Notes: generated by a model not told the origin, from the letters alone. 64,000 nt of DNA from Actinacidiphila oryziradicis (GCF_005047355.1 NZ_SUMC01000008.1:124001-188000); one strand, 5' to 3'; positions 42,893 to 56,491 are shown, numbered from the stretch's first letter. Program-made: numbers and translations.

Positions 42893-43210
42893 TCAGGCTC
42901 CTTGGGCGTTAGGGGTTTCGACGGGCTCGGGGGTACCGGACCCGCCTCCGCCGCCCCGCAATACGCGGCGCAGCCGATCGTGCCACGGCGGTCGCTTGCG
43001 CGGCGGGACATGGTCCACGCCCCCCAGCGACCAGGGGTTGCACCGCAGGATCCGCCACGCGGTCAGAGCGGTGCCCTTGATCGCGCCGTGCCGATCGATC
43101 GCCGTATACCCGTAGTGGGAGCACGAGGGGTAGTACTTGCAGACAGGACCGAGCAGCGGGCTGATGGTCCACTGATAGATCTTGATCAGCGCCAGCAGTG
43201 GGTACTTCAT
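42893..43210 (-). CDS. yidD: Membrane protein insertion efficiency factor YidD
   Basis: 105 aa. [38 protein letters not shown] and [18 protein letters not shown] are the hallmark blocks, with three cysteines. Small amphipathic protein that helps YidC. Its ATG overlaps the rnpA stop (ATGA). C-terminus is extended by a glycine/proline stretch. Confidence 0.95.
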   Translation of the reverse strand: MKYPLLALIKIYQWTISPLLGPVCKYYPSCSHYGYTAIDRHGAIKGTALTAWRILRCNPWSLGGVDHVPPRKRPPWHDRLRRVLRGGGGGSGTPEPVETPNAQGA

Positions 43211-43650
43211 CGGGCCACCTTCCCCTTGGCTTCGCCAGTGGGGTTCCGCCTGCCAGTTGTAGCGGGCGTCTCCACACCCAGCAGCCGCTGAAGGGCAGCA
43301 TCCAGGTCTCGGGACAGCTGTGCGTGGTCAGCGCTGCCCGCACCGGGCAGCGCTCGTACGACTACCAGGCTACCGGGGGGCAGCAAGGGCAGTCGCTCAC
43401 GGACCAGGTGCCGCAGCCGTCGCTTGACCAGATTCCGTACGACGGCGCCGCCGACGGCCTTGCTCACGACGAAACCCGCACGCGCCGGGGGAGTACTCCC
43501 CCCCGATCCGTGCGGGTGCGTATCGTCATGGCCACTGCCGCTGTCTGTGCGCAGGTGGACGACCAGAAGGGGCCGCCCGGCCCGGCGTCCGCGGCGTACC
43601 GCGTTCGCGAAGTCCTGGCGCCGCCTCAGCCGATTCTCGGTGGGCAGCAC
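43207..43650 (-). CDS. rnpA: Ribonuclease P protein component
   Basis: 147 aa. [20 protein letters not shown], then [20 protein letters not shown], the RNR motif region ([13 protein letters not shown]). Basic protein subunit for tRNA 5' maturation with the catalytic RNA. GTG 43650 (LPTENRL) is chosen, with AGGT upstream; about 20 residues between the two blocks ([15 protein letters not shown]) are an insertion. Confidence 0.95.
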   Translation of the reverse strand: MLPTENRLRRRQDFANAVRRGRRAGRPLLVVHLRTDSGSGHDDTHPHGSGGSTPPARAGFVVSKAVGGAVVRNLVKRRLRHLVRERLPLLPPGSLVVVRALPGAGSADHAQLSRDLDAALQRLLGVETPATTGRRNPTGEAKGKVAR

Positions 43651-43669
43651 AGCATGTGACCTATTGCGA

Positions 43670-43807
43670 TCAGGCGGACAGCTTGGCGCGGCCCTTGCTG
43701 CGACGGGTCGCGAGGATGGCACGGCCGGCACGCGTACGCATGCGCAGCCGGAAGCCGTGGGTCTTGGCGCGACGACGGTTGTTCGGCTGGAAGGTGCGCT
43801 TGCTCAC
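43670..43807 (-). CDS. rpmH: 50S ribosomal protein bL34
   Basis: 45 aa, [19 protein letters not shown], then [18 protein letters not shown] and KGRAKLSA. Short basic protein of the large subunit, too small for most ORF scans. GTG start at 43807. First gene of the leftward rpmH-rnpA-yidD-yidC-jag-rsmG cluster, divergent from dnaA. Confidence 0.96.
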   Translation of the reverse strand: MSKRTFQPNNRRRAKTHGFRLRMRTRAGRAILATRRSKGRAKLSA

Positions 43808-44181
43808 TCGGGGGCTCCAGGGGAATTCGTGGGGTTGGCGGGGCGTCGCGTGGCGGTCACCGTACGCCCACGAGAAGCTCGTGGATCCTGGCCCATCGGT
43901 AGGCAGGCGGCAGCAGCCATCGACAACTCGACCTCGTTACGGTACGCGCGGCCGAGCCATGCGGTCAAACCGGCGGTCGACGCAACCGCGAGCGGCCATC
44001 CGGACGTGCTTTTGCACACCCTGTGGACAACGACTTGAACCACGCCCGTCGCGCTGACTACCTTGGCTGAACTCAGACATCCCCCACCCAACCCATCCCT
44101 GCGTACTTCCCGCCCGTCCCAAGAAGCACACATTCGTGGGATCCATCGGCAACCGACGAGCGACCCGAGAGAGCGTGCACT
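43808..44181. promoter_or_regulatory. rpmH-dnaA divergent promoter region
   Basis: 374 bases without a gene. It must hold the promoters of rpmH and dnaA. One strong DnaA box, TGTGGACAA (44022-44030), lies 152 bases ahead of the dnaA start and fits autoregulation by DnaA. No other structure stands out. Confidence 0.7.
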
Positions 44182-45885
44182 GTGGCTGACGTAACTGCCG
44201 ATCTTGCCTCAGTGTGGCCAAGGGTCCTGCAGAAACTCCTGATCGACGGGGACGATCTCAAGCCCAAGGACGCGGAGTGGCTCAAACGCACCCAGCCGCT
44301 CGCCCTGGTGGCCGGCACGGCGGTCCTCTCCGCCCCCAACGAGTTCGCCAAAAGCGTGCTGGAAGGGCGTCTCCTTCCACTGATCACCGAAGTGCTCAGC
44401 CGTGAGTTCGGTCACCCTGTCGGCATCGCCGTCGCCGTGGCCTCCGGCGGCGACCAGGACGCCGGCCCCGGGCCGCAGGAGCCTCCTGCCCCACCACAAC
44501 AGTCCCCCTACGACGACCAGCCGTACGGGGCGCCCGAGCCGTCCCCGTACGGCGGCCAGCACCGCCGTGAGTACGACGAGGCCTACGACCGCCCGGGCCC
44601 CGGCCCCGCCGACGACGGGCCGCGGATGCGCCGCGCCTACCCCGACCACCCGGCGGGGGGTCCGATGGCGGGCGGGGCCGGTGGCTGGCCGCCACGCGAG
44701 CCCGAGCAGCCACCCTGGCAACAACGCCCCGCCAGCCGCTACCCCGAGCACGACCCCTACCGGTCGGCCCCCCAACAGCGTTACGAGCCGCAGCAGCAGG
44801 CGGTACGCGCCGAGCAGTCGGCGAAGCCCGCGCCGGGCTCCGGTCCCGCCGAGCCGACCGCCCGGCTGAATCCGAAGTACCTCTTCGACACCTTTGTCAT
44901 CGGCGCGTCGAACCGCTTCGCGCACGCCGCGGCGGTCGCGGTCGCCGAGGCGCCGGCCAAGGCGTACAACCCGCTGTTCATCTACGGCGAGTCCGGCCTC
45001 GGCAAGACCCACCTGCTGCACGCCATCGGGCACTACGCGCGCCGCCTCTACCCGGGCACCCGGGTGCGCTACGTGAGCTCCGAGGAGTTCACCAACGAGT
45101 TCATCAACTCCATCCGGGACGGCAAGGCTGACGCGTTCCGCAAGCGGTACCGGGACATGGACATCCTGCTCGTCGACGACATCCAGTTCCTGGCGAGCAA
45201 GGAGTCGACGCAGGAGGAGTTCTTCCACACCTTCAATACCCTGCACAACGCCAACAAACAGATCGTGCTCTCCTCCGACCGGCCGCCCAAGCAGCTGGTG
45301 ACCCTGGAAGACCGGCTCCGCAACCGCTTCGAGTGGGGCCTGATCACCGATGTCCAGCCGCCCGAGCTGGAGACCCGGATCGCGATCCTGCGCAAGAAGG
45401 CGGTGCAGGAGCAGCTCAACGCGCCACCGGAGGTGCTGGAGTTCATCGCCTCCCGGATCTCGCGGAACATCCGCGAACTGGAGGGCGCGCTGATCAGGGT
45501 GACCGCCTTCGCGAGCCTGAACCGGCAGCCGGTGGACCTCCAGCTCACCGAGATCGTGCTGAAGGACCTGATCCCGGGCGGTGAGGATTCGGTGCCGGAG
45601 ATCACCGGGGAGGCGATCATGGCGGAGACCGCCTCGTACTTCGGGCTGGACGTGGAGGACCTGTCCGGCTCTTCCCGCAGCAGGGTGCTCGTCACGGCCC
45701 GCCAGATCGCCATGTACCTCTGTCGTGAGCTCACGGACCTCTCACTGCCGAAGATCGGCGCGCTGTTCGGCGGCCGCGACCACACGACGGTGATGCACGC
45801 AGACCGGAAGATCCGCTCGCTGATGGCCGAACGGCGGGCCATCTACAACCAGGTGACCGAGCTGACCAACCGCATCAAGAGCTGA
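44182..45885 (+). CDS. dnaA: Chromosomal replication initiator DnaA
   Basis: 567 aa. Domain I (1-~90), a long Pro/Tyr/Arg-rich domain II (~95-230) typical of Streptomyces, AAA+ domain III with Walker A GESGLGKT (269-276) and Walker [12 protein letters not shown], and domain IV with the DnaA-box-binding signature [10 protein letters not shown] (~530-539). Opens oriC and loads DnaB. GTG start. Ends in a strong terminator before oriC. Confidence 0.98.
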   Translation: MADVTADLASVWPRVLQKLLIDGDDLKPKDAEWLKRTQPLALVAGTAVLSAPNEFAKSVLEGRLLPLITEVLSREFGHPVGIAVAVASGGDQDAGPGPQEPPAPPQQSPYDDQPYGAPEPSPYGGQHRREYDEAYDRPGPGPADDGPRMRRAYPDHPAGGPMAGGAGGWPPREPEQPPWQQRPASRYPEHDPYRSAPQQRYEPQQQAVRAEQSAKPAPGSGPAEPTARLNPKYLFDTFVIGASNRFAHAAAVAVAEAPAKAYNPLFIYGESGLGKTHLLHAIGHYARRLYPGTRVRYVSSEEFTNEFINSIRDGKADAFRKRYRDMDILLVDDIQFLASKESTQEEFFHTFNTLHNANKQIVLSSDRPPKQLVTLEDRLRNRFEWGLITDVQPPELETRIAILRKKAVQEQLNAPPEVLEFIASRISRNIRELEGALIRVTAFASLNRQPVDLQLTEIVLKDLIPGGEDSVPEITGEAIMAETASYFGLDVEDLSGSSRSRVLVTARQIAMYLCRELTDLSLPKIGALFGGRDHTTVMHADRKIRSLMAERRAIYNQVTELTNRIKS

Positions 45886-45937
45886 GCGGACGCCCTTGAA
45901 GGGGCCCCGCGATGCCCTGCACGGACGAGTTACAAAC

Positions 45938-45970
45938 GAGCGCCCCGGGAGTCGAACTCCCGGGGCGCTC
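45938..45970 (+). terminator. Terminator after dnaA
   Basis: GAGCGCCCCGGGAGT (45938-45952) and ACTCCCGGGGCGCTC (45956-45970) pair perfectly around CGA, followed by TTGCTTGTT. Keeps dnaA transcription out of oriC. Confidence 0.9.
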
Positions 45971-46003
45971 TTGCTTGTTCGATTCCCCGGCGGGCAGGAG
46001 CGT

Positions 46004-46568
46004 TTCTCCACATGAGTGGCCCCAAGTCACTGTCCACACCCTGGGGATCAACCCCGTTGTCCCGGCTCCCTCCACAGGTACGGTGCCTTCGGTGGCGTAT
46101 GGCCAGTTGGTAGGGGTGTGGAATTGTGGGAAACCGTTATCCACAGCCTGTGGACAGAGTCGGCGCCCACAAGGACGCCGATCGGTTGTCCACCGGCTGC
46201 CCACAGCCGCAGGCCAGTTGTCCCCAGCTTCTCCACAGTCTTGTCCACTGTTCGGCAACACGGACCCCTCTCTCCCCGATGAGAGTGAAAGGCGTCACAC
46301 CAAGTTGCCGGATTGGCCTGGGGAGAACCGGGGTATTCCTGGGGACAGGGCTGGGGACAACTGGCATGCCCCTGTGTACGCCGTGTGCAGAACTTCCGGC
46401 CGTCCACAGAAGAGGCTGGTTATCCACGGGCGCCATCCACAGGCGCGGTGGACAAAAAACGTGGCCTGACCTGCGCAGGAACCACTTATCCACCGTATCC
46501 ACAGCCCCTACTACTACTACGACACTTAGAGAGCCTGGAACCTGCTTGAAAGCGGGGGCTGTGCACAA
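46004..46568. other. oriC: Replication origin oriC
   Basis: Non-coding 790-base gap between dnaA and dnaN with about nineteen DnaA-box-like 9-mers on both strands. Examples are TTATCCACA (46137-46145), TGTGGACAG (46149), TTGTCCACC (46186), TTGTCCCCA (46218), TTCTCCACA (46229), TTGTCCACT (46241), TGGGGACAA (46352), TTATCCACG (46420), GGTGGACAA (46447), TTATCCACC (46486), GTATCCACA (46495) and TGTGCACAA (46560). Most are one base from the high-GC consensus TTGTCCACA/TTATCCACA. A box-poor stretch at 46250-46350 splits the cluster in two. AT-richer DNA (46505-46530) lies near dnaN. Confidence 0.95.
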
Positions 46569-46675
46569 CCGGGGACCTGGGCCCCAGACCCGACTTGACC
46601 CCAAGCAGCATCAGGTGTCAGTGGAGTGCGTCAGACTGGTCTCCGACAGCCAGCGACAAGCAGGAGGCGGTTCCG

Positions 46676-47806
46676 GTGAAGATCCGGGTGGAGCGCGACG
46701 TACTCGCCGAGGCGGTGGCTTGGGCAGCCCGCAGCCTCCCGGCCCGTCCCCCGGTGCCGGTCCTCGCCGGACTGCTGCTGAAGGCGGAGGAGGGCCTGCT
46801 GAGCCTCTCCGGCTTCGACTACGAGGTCTCGGCCCGGGTCTCGGTCGAGGCGGACGTCGAGGAGGAGGGCACCGTCCTCGTCTCGGGGCGGCTGCTCGCC
46901 GACATCTCGCGGGCACTTCCCAACAGGCCTGTGGAAATCTCCACCGAGGGCGCACGGGTCGTTGTGGTCTGCGGCAGCTCCCGGTTCACACTCCACACAC
47001 TGCCTGTGGAGGAATACCCGGCACTGCCCGCGATGCCCGTCGCCTCCGGCACCGTCCCCGGGGAGGTCTTCGCCTCCGCGGCGGCCCAGGTCGCCATCGC
47101 CGCGGGCCGCGACGACACGCTTCCGGTGCTGACCGGCGTACGGATCGAGATCGAGGGCGACACCGTCACCCTGGCCGCCACCGACCGCTACCGCTTCGCG
47201 GTCCGGGAGTTCCTGTGGAAGCCCGAGCAGGCCGACATCTCCGCGGTCGCCCTGGTGCCCGCCAAGACCCTGCTGGACACTGCCAAGTCCCTCACCAACG
47301 GCGACACCGTGTCGATCGCCCTGGCCGGCTCCGGCGCCGGTGAGGGCCTGATCGGCTTCGAGGGCGCGGGCCGCCGCACCACCACCCGCCTCCTCGAGGG
47401 CGACCTGCCGAAGTACCGGACGCTCTTCCCCACCGAGTTCGCCTCCGTCGCGCTGATCGACACCCCGCCCTTCGTCGAGGCCGTCAAGCGTGTCGCGCTC
47501 GTCGCCGAGCGGAACACCCCGGTGCGGCTCAGCTTCGAGCAGGGCGTGCTCACCCTGGAGGCCGGTTCCAGCGACGACGCACAGGCTGTGGAGCGCGTCG
47601 ACGCCGACCTGGAGGGTGACGACATCTCAATCGCCTTCAACCCGACCTTCCTGCTCGACGGCCTGAGCGCCATCGACTCGGCGGTCGCCCAGCTCTCCTT
47701 CACCACCTCGACCAAGCCCGCCCTGCTCAGCGGTCGGCCCGCCAAGGACGCCGAGGCCGATGACGCGTACAAGTACCTGATCATGCCGGTGAGGCTCTCG
47801 GGCTGA
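46676..47806 (+). CDS. dnaN: DNA polymerase III beta sliding clamp
   Basis: 376 aa, the standard Streptomyces length. Three clamp repeats: KIRVERDVLAEAVAWAARSL, then AAAQVAIAAGRDDTLPVLTG and LAATDRYRFAVREF, and the C-terminal YKYLIMPVRLSG. Ring dimer that tethers polymerase to DNA. GTG 46676 has GGAGG 8 bases ahead; the frame upstream runs into oriC. Short Ala-rich insertions are the only variation. Confidence 0.97.
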   Translation: MKIRVERDVLAEAVAWAARSLPARPPVPVLAGLLLKAEEGLLSLSGFDYEVSARVSVEADVEEEGTVLVSGRLLADISRALPNRPVEISTEGARVVVVCGSSRFTLHTLPVEEYPALPAMPVASGTVPGEVFASAAAQVAIAAGRDDTLPVLTGVRIEIEGDTVTLAATDRYRFAVREFLWKPEQADISAVALVPAKTLLDTAKSLTNGDTVSIALAGSGAGEGLIGFEGAGRRTTTRLLEGDLPKYRTLFPTEFASVALIDTPPFVEAVKRVALVAERNTPVRLSFEQGVLTLEAGSSDDAQAVERVDADLEGDDISIAFNPTFLLDGLSAIDSAVAQLSFTTSTKPALLSGRPAKDAEADDAYKYLIMPVRLSG

Positions 47807-47921
47807 GGCGCCCGGCGCGCGCCGGAAGCGTGGGCGCACTGGGGCCGACCGGTCGGGCAGCGCCCGCAGGGCCGTCGTAGGCTCGACTCAGGTCAGGCAT
47901 GCTTCGAACGAAGGATCAATG

Positions 47922-48800
47922 ATGGAGCTCGGTCTCATCGGTCTCGGCAAGATGGGCGGCAACATGCGCGAGCGGATCCGCCGCGCAGGCCACACCGTCA
48001 TAGGCTACGACCGCAATCCGGACCTCGCGGATGTCCACAGCCTCCAGGAGCTTGTGGACAAGCTGGAAGCCCCGCGGGTCGTGTGGATCATGGTCCCGGC
48101 CGGTGCCGCCACCCAGTCGACGATCGATGAGCTCGGCGAACTGCTCTCCCCCGGTGACACCGTTGTGGACGGCGGGAACTCCCGCTGGACCGACGACGAG
48201 AAGCACGCCGAGGAGCTCGCTGCCAAGAGCATCGGCTTCGTCGACTGCGGTGTCTCCGGCGGCGTCTGGGGCCTGGAGAACGGCTACGCGCTGATGTACG
48301 GCGGCGACGCCGAGAACGTCGCGAAGGTACGCCCGATCTTCGACGCCCTCAAACCCGAGGGGGAGTCCGGCGCTGTCCACGCAGGCAAGGTCGGGGCCGG
48401 CCATTTCGCCAAAATGGTCCACAACGGCATCGAGTACGCCATGATGCAGGCCTACGCCGAGGGCTGGGAGCTGCTGGAGGCCGTGGACTCCGTCACCGAC
48501 GTCCGTGAGGTCCTGCGCTCCTGGCAGTCGGGCACCGTCATCCGTTCCTGGCTGCTCGACCTGGCCGTCAACGCCCTCGACGCCGACGAGCACCTGACCA
48601 AGATCCGCGGCTACGCGGCCGACTCCGGCGAGGGCCGTTGGACTGTCGAGGCCGCCATCGATCACGCCGTACCGCTCCCCGCGATCACCTCGGCGCTCTT
48701 CGCCCGCTTCGCGTCGCGTCAGGACGACTCTCCGCAGATGAAGATGGTCGCCGCGCTGCGTAATCAGTTCGGCGGACACGCGGTCGAGAACACGAAGTAG
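47922..48800 (+). CDS. gnd: 6-phosphogluconate dehydrogenase, short type (decarboxylating)
   Basis: 292 aa. NAD(P) motif [20 protein letters not shown], substrate-binding [17 protein letters not shown] and [19 protein letters not shown], then [20 protein letters not shown]. This is the ~300-aa YqeC-like form, which lacks the large C-terminal domain of E. coli Gnd and is usually NAD-linked. Converts 6-phosphogluconate to ribulose-5-phosphate. ATG 47922 preferred over 47919 for spacing from AAGGA. Conserved between dnaN and recF in Streptomyces. Confidence 0.92.
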   Translation: MELGLIGLGKMGGNMRERIRRAGHTVIGYDRNPDLADVHSLQELVDKLEAPRVVWIMVPAGAATQSTIDELGELLSPGDTVVDGGNSRWTDDEKHAEELAAKSIGFVDCGVSGGVWGLENGYALMYGGDAENVAKVRPIFDALKPEGESGAVHAGKVGAGHFAKMVHNGIEYAMMQAYAEGWELLEAVDSVTDVREVLRSWQSGTVIRSWLLDLAVNALDADEHLTKIRGYAADSGEGRWTVEAAIDHAVPLPAITSALFARFASRQDDSPQMKMVAALRNQFGGHAVENTK

Positions 48801-48828
48801 CCATCAGCAGGGAGGCCGGCGCACAGCC

Positions 48829-49971
48829 ATGCACGTAGCGCACCTGTCGCTTGCCGACTTCCGCTCCTATGCCCGGGCCGAGGTCCAGCTCGACCCGGGC
48901 GTCACCGCCTTTGTGGGCCCCAACGGGCAGGGCAAGACCAATCTCGTCGAGGCCGTCGGCTATCTCGCGACCCTGGGCAGCCACCGGGTCGCCGCCGACG
49001 CCCCCCTGGTGCGGATGGGCGCCGACCGTGCGATCGTCCGGGCGGCGGTCGTGCAGGGCGAGCGCCAGCAGCTGGTCGAGCTGGAGATCAATCCGGGCAG
49101 GTCGAACCGTGCGCGGATCAACCGGTCCAGCCAGGTCCGGCCGCGCGACGTCCTGGGCATCGTCCGCAGTGTGCTCTTCGCCCCCGAGGACCTCGCCCTG
49201 GTCAAGGGCGACCCGGGCGAGCGCCGGCGTTTCCTGGACGAGCTGATCACCGCCCGCGCGCCCCGGCTCGCCGCCGTGCGCAGCGATTACGAGCGCGTGC
49301 TGAAGCAGCGCAACACCCTCCTCAAGAGCGCCGCGATGGCCCGACGCCACGGTGGCGCCGCCGGCGGCGGTTCAGCTCTCGGCACCCTCGACATCTGGGA
49401 CCAGCACCTTGCCCGGGCCGGTGCGGAGCTGCTCGCCCAGCGCCTCGATCTCGTCCAAGCCCTTCAGCCGCTCGCCGACAAGGCGTATGAGCAGCTGGCC
49501 CCCGGCGGTGGCCCGGTCGCGCTGGAGTACCGCGGTTCGATCGGGGAACGGCTCGACGGGGCGAGCGGTCGTGAGGAGCTGTGCGGGCTCTTTCTGGAGG
49601 CGCTCGCCGAGTCGCGCAAGCAGGAGATCGAGCGCGGGGTGACCTTGGTCGGCCCGCACCGCGACGATCTGGTCCTCAAGCTCGGCCAGCTTCCCGCCAA
49701 GGGATACGCCAGCCATGGCGAGTCCTGGTCGTACGCACTGGCGCTGCGGCTCGCCTCCTATGAGCTGCTGCGCGCCGACGGCGCCGAGCCCGTCCTGGTG
49801 CTGGACGACGTCTTCGCGGAGCTTGACGAAAGGCGTCGCTCGCGACTGGCGGAGCTGGTCGCGCCGGGTGAGCAGGTGCTGGTCACCGCGGCGGTGGACG
49901 ACGACGTGCCCGGGCTGCTGGCGGGCGCGCGCTATAGCGTCGAGAACGGGAATGTGGTGCGCGTGTCGTGA
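48829..49971 (+). CDS. recF: Recombination protein RecF
   Basis: 380 aa. SMC-like ATPase: Walker [21 protein letters not shown], signature region [16 protein letters not shown], Walker [21 protein letters not shown]. Binds gapped DNA and helps load RecA. The 4-base overlap with the next gene (GTGA) shows co-translation. Full length. Confidence 0.96.
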   Translation: MHVAHLSLADFRSYARAEVQLDPGVTAFVGPNGQGKTNLVEAVGYLATLGSHRVAADAPLVRMGADRAIVRAAVVQGERQQLVELEINPGRSNRARINRSSQVRPRDVLGIVRSVLFAPEDLALVKGDPGERRRFLDELITARAPRLAAVRSDYERVLKQRNTLLKSAAMARRHGGAAGGGSALGTLDIWDQHLARAGAELLAQRLDLVQALQPLADKAYEQLAPGGGPVALEYRGSIGERLDGASGREELCGLFLEALAESRKQEIERGVTLVGPHRDDLVLKLGQLPAKGYASHGESWSYALALRLASYELLRADGAEPVLVLDDVFAELDERRRSRLAELVAPGEQVLVTAAVDDDVPGLLAGARYSVENGNVVRVS

Positions 49972-50531
49972 CCGAGAAGCCTCAGGATCCCCAGCCGCAG
50001 GCCCAGCCTCAGCCCGATCCCAAGGCCGCCCCGGAGCTCTCCGGGGTCGACCTCGCCCGGGTCGCGCTGCGCGCGGCCAAGGAGCAGGCGCGGGAACGGG
50101 GCGCTGCCGCGCAGCAGAAGAAGCAGGCGCGCCGTGGCGGCCTGCGCAGTGGCGCGCGCGCCGACGGCCGTGACCCGCTGCCGCTCGGTGCCGCGATCAG
50201 CCGTCTGATCACGGAGCGGGGCTGGGAGGCGCCTGCCGCGGTGGGCGGGGTGATGGGTCGTTGGCCACAGCTGGTCGGCGACGATGTGGCGCTGCACTGC
50301 GAGCCGCAGAAGTACGACGAGGAGGCGCGGGTGCTGACTGTGAGCTGCGACTCCACGGCTTGGGCGACGCAGCTGCGGCTGTTGGCGCCGACTCTGGTGG
50401 CCAGGTTGAATGCCGATCTGGGGCATGGCACGGTCAAGTTGATCAAGGTTCTCGGGCCGGCCGGCCCGGCCCGTTCTTACGGCCGGTTGCGGGCTCCGGG
50501 AAGTAAGGGTCCGGGCGATACGTACGGGTGA
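49968..50531 (+). CDS. DciA-like (DUF721) helicase-loading protein
   Basis: 187 aa. Pro/Gln-rich N-terminus, a basic linker ([20 protein letters not shown]), then the DUF721 KH-like domain: [60 protein letters not shown]. DciA proteins are the ancestral loaders of DnaB in bacteria lacking DnaC/DnaI. GTG start overlaps the recF stop by 4 bases. Its position beside recF and gyrB is conserved in actinobacteria. Confidence 0.88.
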   Translation: MTEKPQDPQPQAQPQPDPKAAPELSGVDLARVALRAAKEQARERGAAAQQKKQARRGGLRSGARADGRDPLPLGAAISRLITERGWEAPAAVGGVMGRWPQLVGDDVALHCEPQKYDEEARVLTVSCDSTAWATQLRLLAPTLVARLNADLGHGTVKLIKVLGPAGPARSYGRLRAPGSKGPGDTYG

Positions 50532-50594
50532 TGCGGGCGGGGCAGCGCACCGTAGTGGAGGGTTGACAGTCGGAAGCCCTGGAGGCCCGTGTGA

Positions 50595-52811
<2,217 letters not shown>

Positions 52812-52863
52812 GTCGGCCGCCGCCCGCATCCGACGCCGCAGCTCGAAAGGATTTTGACCAGCA

Positions 52864-55461
52864 ATGGCCGACGAGATCACCCCAGCCACGCCCGAGGGCG
52901 CCGAGCCCGACATGACCGTTCGTATCGAGCCGGTCGGCCTCGAGACGGAGATGCAGCGCAGCTATCTCGACTACGCGATGAGCGTGATCGTGTCGCGTGC
53001 GCTGCCTGATGTCCGTGACGGCCTCAAGCCGGTGCACCGCCGCGTCCTGTACGCGATGTATGACGGCGGGTACCGGCCCGAGAAGGGCTTCTACAAGTGC
53101 GCCCGTGTCGTCGGTGACGTCATGGGTACGTACCACCCGCACGGCGACTCCTCCATCTATGACGCGCTGGTGCGGCTGGCCCAGCACTGGTCGATGCGGA
53201 TGCCGCTGGTGGACTCCAACGGCAACTTCGGTTCCCCGGGCAATGACCCGGCCGCAGCCATGCGGTACACCGAGTGCAAGATGATGCCGCTGTCGATGGA
53301 GATGGTCCGGGACATCGACGAGGACACCGTCGACCTCCAGGACAATTACGACGGCCGTAACCAGGAGCCGACGGTGCTGCCGGCCCGGTTCCCGAACCTT
53401 TTGATCAACGGCTCGGCCGGCATCGCGGTCGGCATGGCGACCAATATCCCGCCGCACAATCTGCGTGAGGTCGCCGAGGGTGCCCAGTGGTACCTGGCGA
53501 ACCCCGAGGCCACTCCTGAGGAGCTGCTCGACGCTCTGATGGAGCGGATCAAGGGGCCGGACTTCCCGACCGGGGCTCTGGTGGTGGGTCGCAAGGGCAT
53601 CGAGGAGGCGTACCGTACCGGGCGCGGTTCGATCACCATGCGGTCGGTCGTCGAGGTCGAGGAGATCCAGGGCCGGCAGTGCCTGGTCGTCACCGAGCTG
53701 CCGTACCAGACCAACCCGGACAACCTGGCGCAGAAGATCGCCGATCTGGTGCGCGAGGGCAAGATGGGCGGCATCGCCGACGTCCGTGACGAGACCTCGT
53801 CCCGTACCGGCCAGCGCCTGGTGATCGTGCTCAAGCGGGACGCCGTCGCCAAGGTCGTGCTGAACAACCTGTACAAGCACACCGACCTGCAGTCCAACTT
53901 CGGTGCGAACATGCTGGCGCTGGTCGACGGTGTGCCGCGCACTCTCTCCCTGGACGCGTTCATCCGGCACTGGGTGAACCACCAGCTCGAGGTCATCATC
54001 CGGCGGACCCGCTTCCGGTTGCGCAAGGCCGAGGAGCGGGCGCACATCCTGCGCGGCCTGCTCAAGGCGCTGGACGCCATCGACGAGGTCATCGCGCTGA
54101 TCCGGCGCAGCGACACCGTCGAGATCGCGCGCGAAGGTCTGATGGGCCTGCTGACCATCGACGAGATCCAGGCGAACGCGATCCTGGAGATGCAGCTGCG
54201 CCGGCTGGCCGCTCTGGAGCGGCAGAAGATCGTCGCGGAACACGACGAGCTGCAGGCGAAGATCAACGAGTACAACGCGATCCTCGCCTCGCCCGAGCGG
54301 CAGCGGCAGATCATCAGCGAGGAGCTGGCCGCGATCGTCGACAAGTTCGGCGACGACCGGCGCAGCAAGCTGGTGCCCTTCGACGGTGACATGTCCATCG
54401 AGGACCTGATCGCCGAGGAGGACATCGTCGTCACCATCTCGCGTGGCGGCTATGTGAAGCGTACGAAGACCGAGGACTACCGCTCGCAGAAGCGTGGCGG
54501 CAAGGGTGTGCGGGGCACAAAGCTGAAGCAGGACGACATCGTCGACCACTTCTTTGTGTCGACCACGCACCACTGGCTGCTGTTCTTCACCAACAAGGGC
54601 CGGGTCTACCGGGCGAAGGCATATGAGCTGCCGGACGCGGGCCGGGACGCGCGCGGGCAGCATGTCGCGAATCTGCTGGCGTTCCAGCCGGACGAGTCCA
54701 TCGCCCAGATCCTCGCGATCCGGGACTACGAGGCCGCGCCCTATCTGGTGCTCGCCACCAAGTCGGGCCTGGTGAAGAAGACGCCGCTGAAGGACTACGA
54801 CTCCCCGCGATCGGGTGGTGTCATCGCCATCAACCTCCGGGAGACGGAGGACGGCGGCGAGGACGAGCTGATCGGTGCTGAGCTGGTGTCGGCCGACGAC
54901 GATCTGCTGCTGGTGAGCCGCAAGGCGCAGTGCATCAGGTTCACGGCCACGGACGATTCGCTGCGGCCCATGGGCCGGGCGACCTCGGGCGTGAAGGGCA
55001 TGAGTTTCCGTGAGAGCGACGAGCTTCTCTCGATGAATGTCGTACGGCCGGGTACCTTCGTCTTCACCGCCACTGACGGCGGGTACGCGAAGCGCACCAA
55101 TGTCGACGAGTACCGCGTCCAGGGCCGTGGTGGCCTCGGGATCAAGGCGGCGAAGATCGTCGAGGACCGTGGCTCGCTGGTGGGGGCGTTGGTGGTGGAA
55201 GCCACCGACGAAATCCTCGCCATCACGCTCAGCGGCGGTGTGATTCGTACACGGGTGAACGAAGTCAGGGAAACCGGACGTGACACCATGGGCGTCCAAC
55301 TGATCAACCTGGGCAAGCGGGATGCCGTCGTCGGTATCGCGCGAAACGCCGAGGCCGGCGAAGAAGCGGAATTGGTAGAGGCGGCCGAGGCTGCTGACGC
55401 CGAGCAGCCGGCCGAGGGCGTAGAGCCTGTGGCCGTAGAATCTGACGACTCCGAGGAGTAA
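52864..55461 (+). CDS. gyrA: DNA gyrase subunit A
   Basis: 865 aa. Winged-helix/tower domain with catalytic Tyr135 in [11 protein letters not shown], the quinolone region [17 protein letters not shown] with the usual Ser and Asp at the resistance positions, and the C-terminal beta-pinwheel with the GyrA box [12 protein letters not shown]. Acidic Glu/Ala tail. Forms the A2B2 gyrase. Ends 3 bases before the next gene. Confidence 0.98.
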   Translation: MADEITPATPEGAEPDMTVRIEPVGLETEMQRSYLDYAMSVIVSRALPDVRDGLKPVHRRVLYAMYDGGYRPEKGFYKCARVVGDVMGTYHPHGDSSIYDALVRLAQHWSMRMPLVDSNGNFGSPGNDPAAAMRYTECKMMPLSMEMVRDIDEDTVDLQDNYDGRNQEPTVLPARFPNLLINGSAGIAVGMATNIPPHNLREVAEGAQWYLANPEATPEELLDALMERIKGPDFPTGALVVGRKGIEEAYRTGRGSITMRSVVEVEEIQGRQCLVVTELPYQTNPDNLAQKIADLVREGKMGGIADVRDETSSRTGQRLVIVLKRDAVAKVVLNNLYKHTDLQSNFGANMLALVDGVPRTLSLDAFIRHWVNHQLEVIIRRTRFRLRKAEERAHILRGLLKALDAIDEVIALIRRSDTVEIAREGLMGLLTIDEIQANAILEMQLRRLAALERQKIVAEHDELQAKINEYNAILASPERQRQIISEELAAIVDKFGDDRRSKLVPFDGDMSIEDLIAEEDIVVTISRGGYVKRTKTEDYRSQKRGGKGVRGTKLKQDDIVDHFFVSTTHHWLLFFTNKGRVYRAKAYELPDAGRDARGQHVANLLAFQPDESIAQILAIRDYEAAPYLVLATKSGLVKKTPLKDYDSPRSGGVIAINLRETEDGGEDELIGAELVSADDDLLLVSRKAQCIRFTATDDSLRPMGRATSGVKGMSFRESDELLSMNVVRPGTFVFTATDGGYAKRTNVDEYRVQGRGGLGIKAAKIVEDRGSLVGALVVEATDEILAITLSGGVIRTRVNEVRETGRDTMGVQLINLGKRDAVVGIARNAEAGEEAELVEAAEAADAEQPAEGVEPVAVESDDSEE

Positions 55462-55464
55462 GCC

Positions 55465-56184
55465 GTGAGTGAAGCCACGGGTGCCGCGGGCGGAACGGGC
55501 GTGGAAGGGTGGCAGCAGGCCGACCCGGCCGCGGCCGGCGGTGCCCTTGGCCCACCCACTGCCACCGGCCCTGAGCAGGGGGGATCCACTGTGACCGACA
55601 CCCGTCCGCCGCACCACCAGCACGCGGCCCGCCAACAGACCTACGGGGCGTCGGCCGCGTTGCCGGCGGGCGTCCCCGAGCAGCCCCCGCACCAGCCCGC
55701 CCAGGCCTACGTACCTCCTGGGGCGCCTCCTGCGGCCCCCGCGCTCCATGCCGGGGCGGGGTCCACTGCCGGGGTGCGCCGACCCCGTCCGGCGGCTCGT
55801 ACCGCGGCGCCCCGTACCCGCAAGGCGCGGCTGCGGGTGTCCCGGGCCGACCCGTGGTCGGTGATGAAGGTCAGCTTCCTGCTCTCCATCGCGCTGGGTA
55901 TCTGCACGATCGTGGCCGTCGCCGTCCTGTGGATGGTGCTGGACACGATCGGCGTCTTCTCCACCGTGGGCAGCACCATAAGCGAGGCCACCAACTCGGG
56001 TACGGGCAAAGGTTTCGACCTGGTGTCGTTCCTGTCGCTGTCGCGAGTGGTGACCTTCACCGCGGTCATCGCGGTGATCGACGTCGTGCTGGCCACGGCG
56101 CTGGCCACCCTTGGGTCCTTCATTTACAACATGTCGGCCGGGATGGTGGGCGGTATCGAGCTGACACTGGCCGAGGACGAGTAG
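55465..56184 (+). CDS. DUF3566 transmembrane protein
   Basis: 239 aa. ~130 residues of Pro/Ala-rich cytoplasmic sequence, then the DUF3566 domain: KARLRVSRADPWSVMKVSFL, SIALGICTIVAVAVLWMVLD (helix 1), FTAVIAVIDVVLATALATLG (helix 2), ending SFIYNMSAGMVGGIELTLAE. Conserved immediately after gyrA in actinobacteria and probably co-transcribed with it; function not established. GTG start. Confidence 0.9.
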   Translation: MSEATGAAGGTGVEGWQQADPAAAGGALGPPTATGPEQGGSTVTDTRPPHHQHAARQQTYGASAALPAGVPEQPPHQPAQAYVPPGAPPAAPALHAGAGSTAGVRRPRPAARTAAPRTRKARLRVSRADPWSVMKVSFLLSIALGICTIVAVAVLWMVLDTIGVFSTVGSTISEATNSGTGKGFDLVSFLSLSRVVTFTAVIAVIDVVLATALATLGSFIYNMSAGMVGGIELTLAEDE

Positions 56185-56254
56185 GCGGCGAGAGGGGGTC
56201 CGCTTACCGATTTTGGGACATGGCCCGGGGTGCGGTAATCTTTCCGTGCAGCGA

Positions 56255-56328
56255 GGGGCTATAGCTCAGACGGTTAGAGCGCTTCCCTGATAAGGAAGAG
56301 GCCCCAGGTTCAAGTCCTGGTAGCCCCA
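56255..56328 (+). tRNA. tRNA-Ile (GAT)
   Basis: 74-base cloverleaf: acceptor GGGGCTA pairs with TAGCCCC, D arm GCTCAGACGGTTAGAGC, anticodon stem CTTCC/GGAAG with GAT at 56289-56291, T arm GGTTCAAGTCC. The 3' CCA is not encoded. The standard position after gyrA. Confidence 0.97.
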
Positions 56329-56339
56329 CCGCGTGGAAT

Positions 56340-56370
56340 GGCCCGTCCGGATCAATGATCCGGACGGGCC
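56340..56370 (+). terminator. Terminator after tRNA-Ile
   Basis: GGCCCGTCCGGATC (56340-56353) and GATCCGGACGGGCC (56357-56370) pair perfectly around AAT, followed by GTTTCCTT. Confidence 0.9.
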
Positions 56371-56491
56371 GTTTCCTTGTGGCCGGTGCGGGAGTTTGGG
56401 GTTTGAGCAGCAGGTCACCGTTCGGTATCGGCCGGTGTGTATAGTCGGGCCCGTCGGAGGACCCCCAACGCAAGAAGGACGAGGTCGCGCG

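Noticed and set aside
50563..50568. TTGACA as the gyrB -35 box
   Set aside because: No -10-like hexamer follows at 16-19 bases, so it was not called a promoter.
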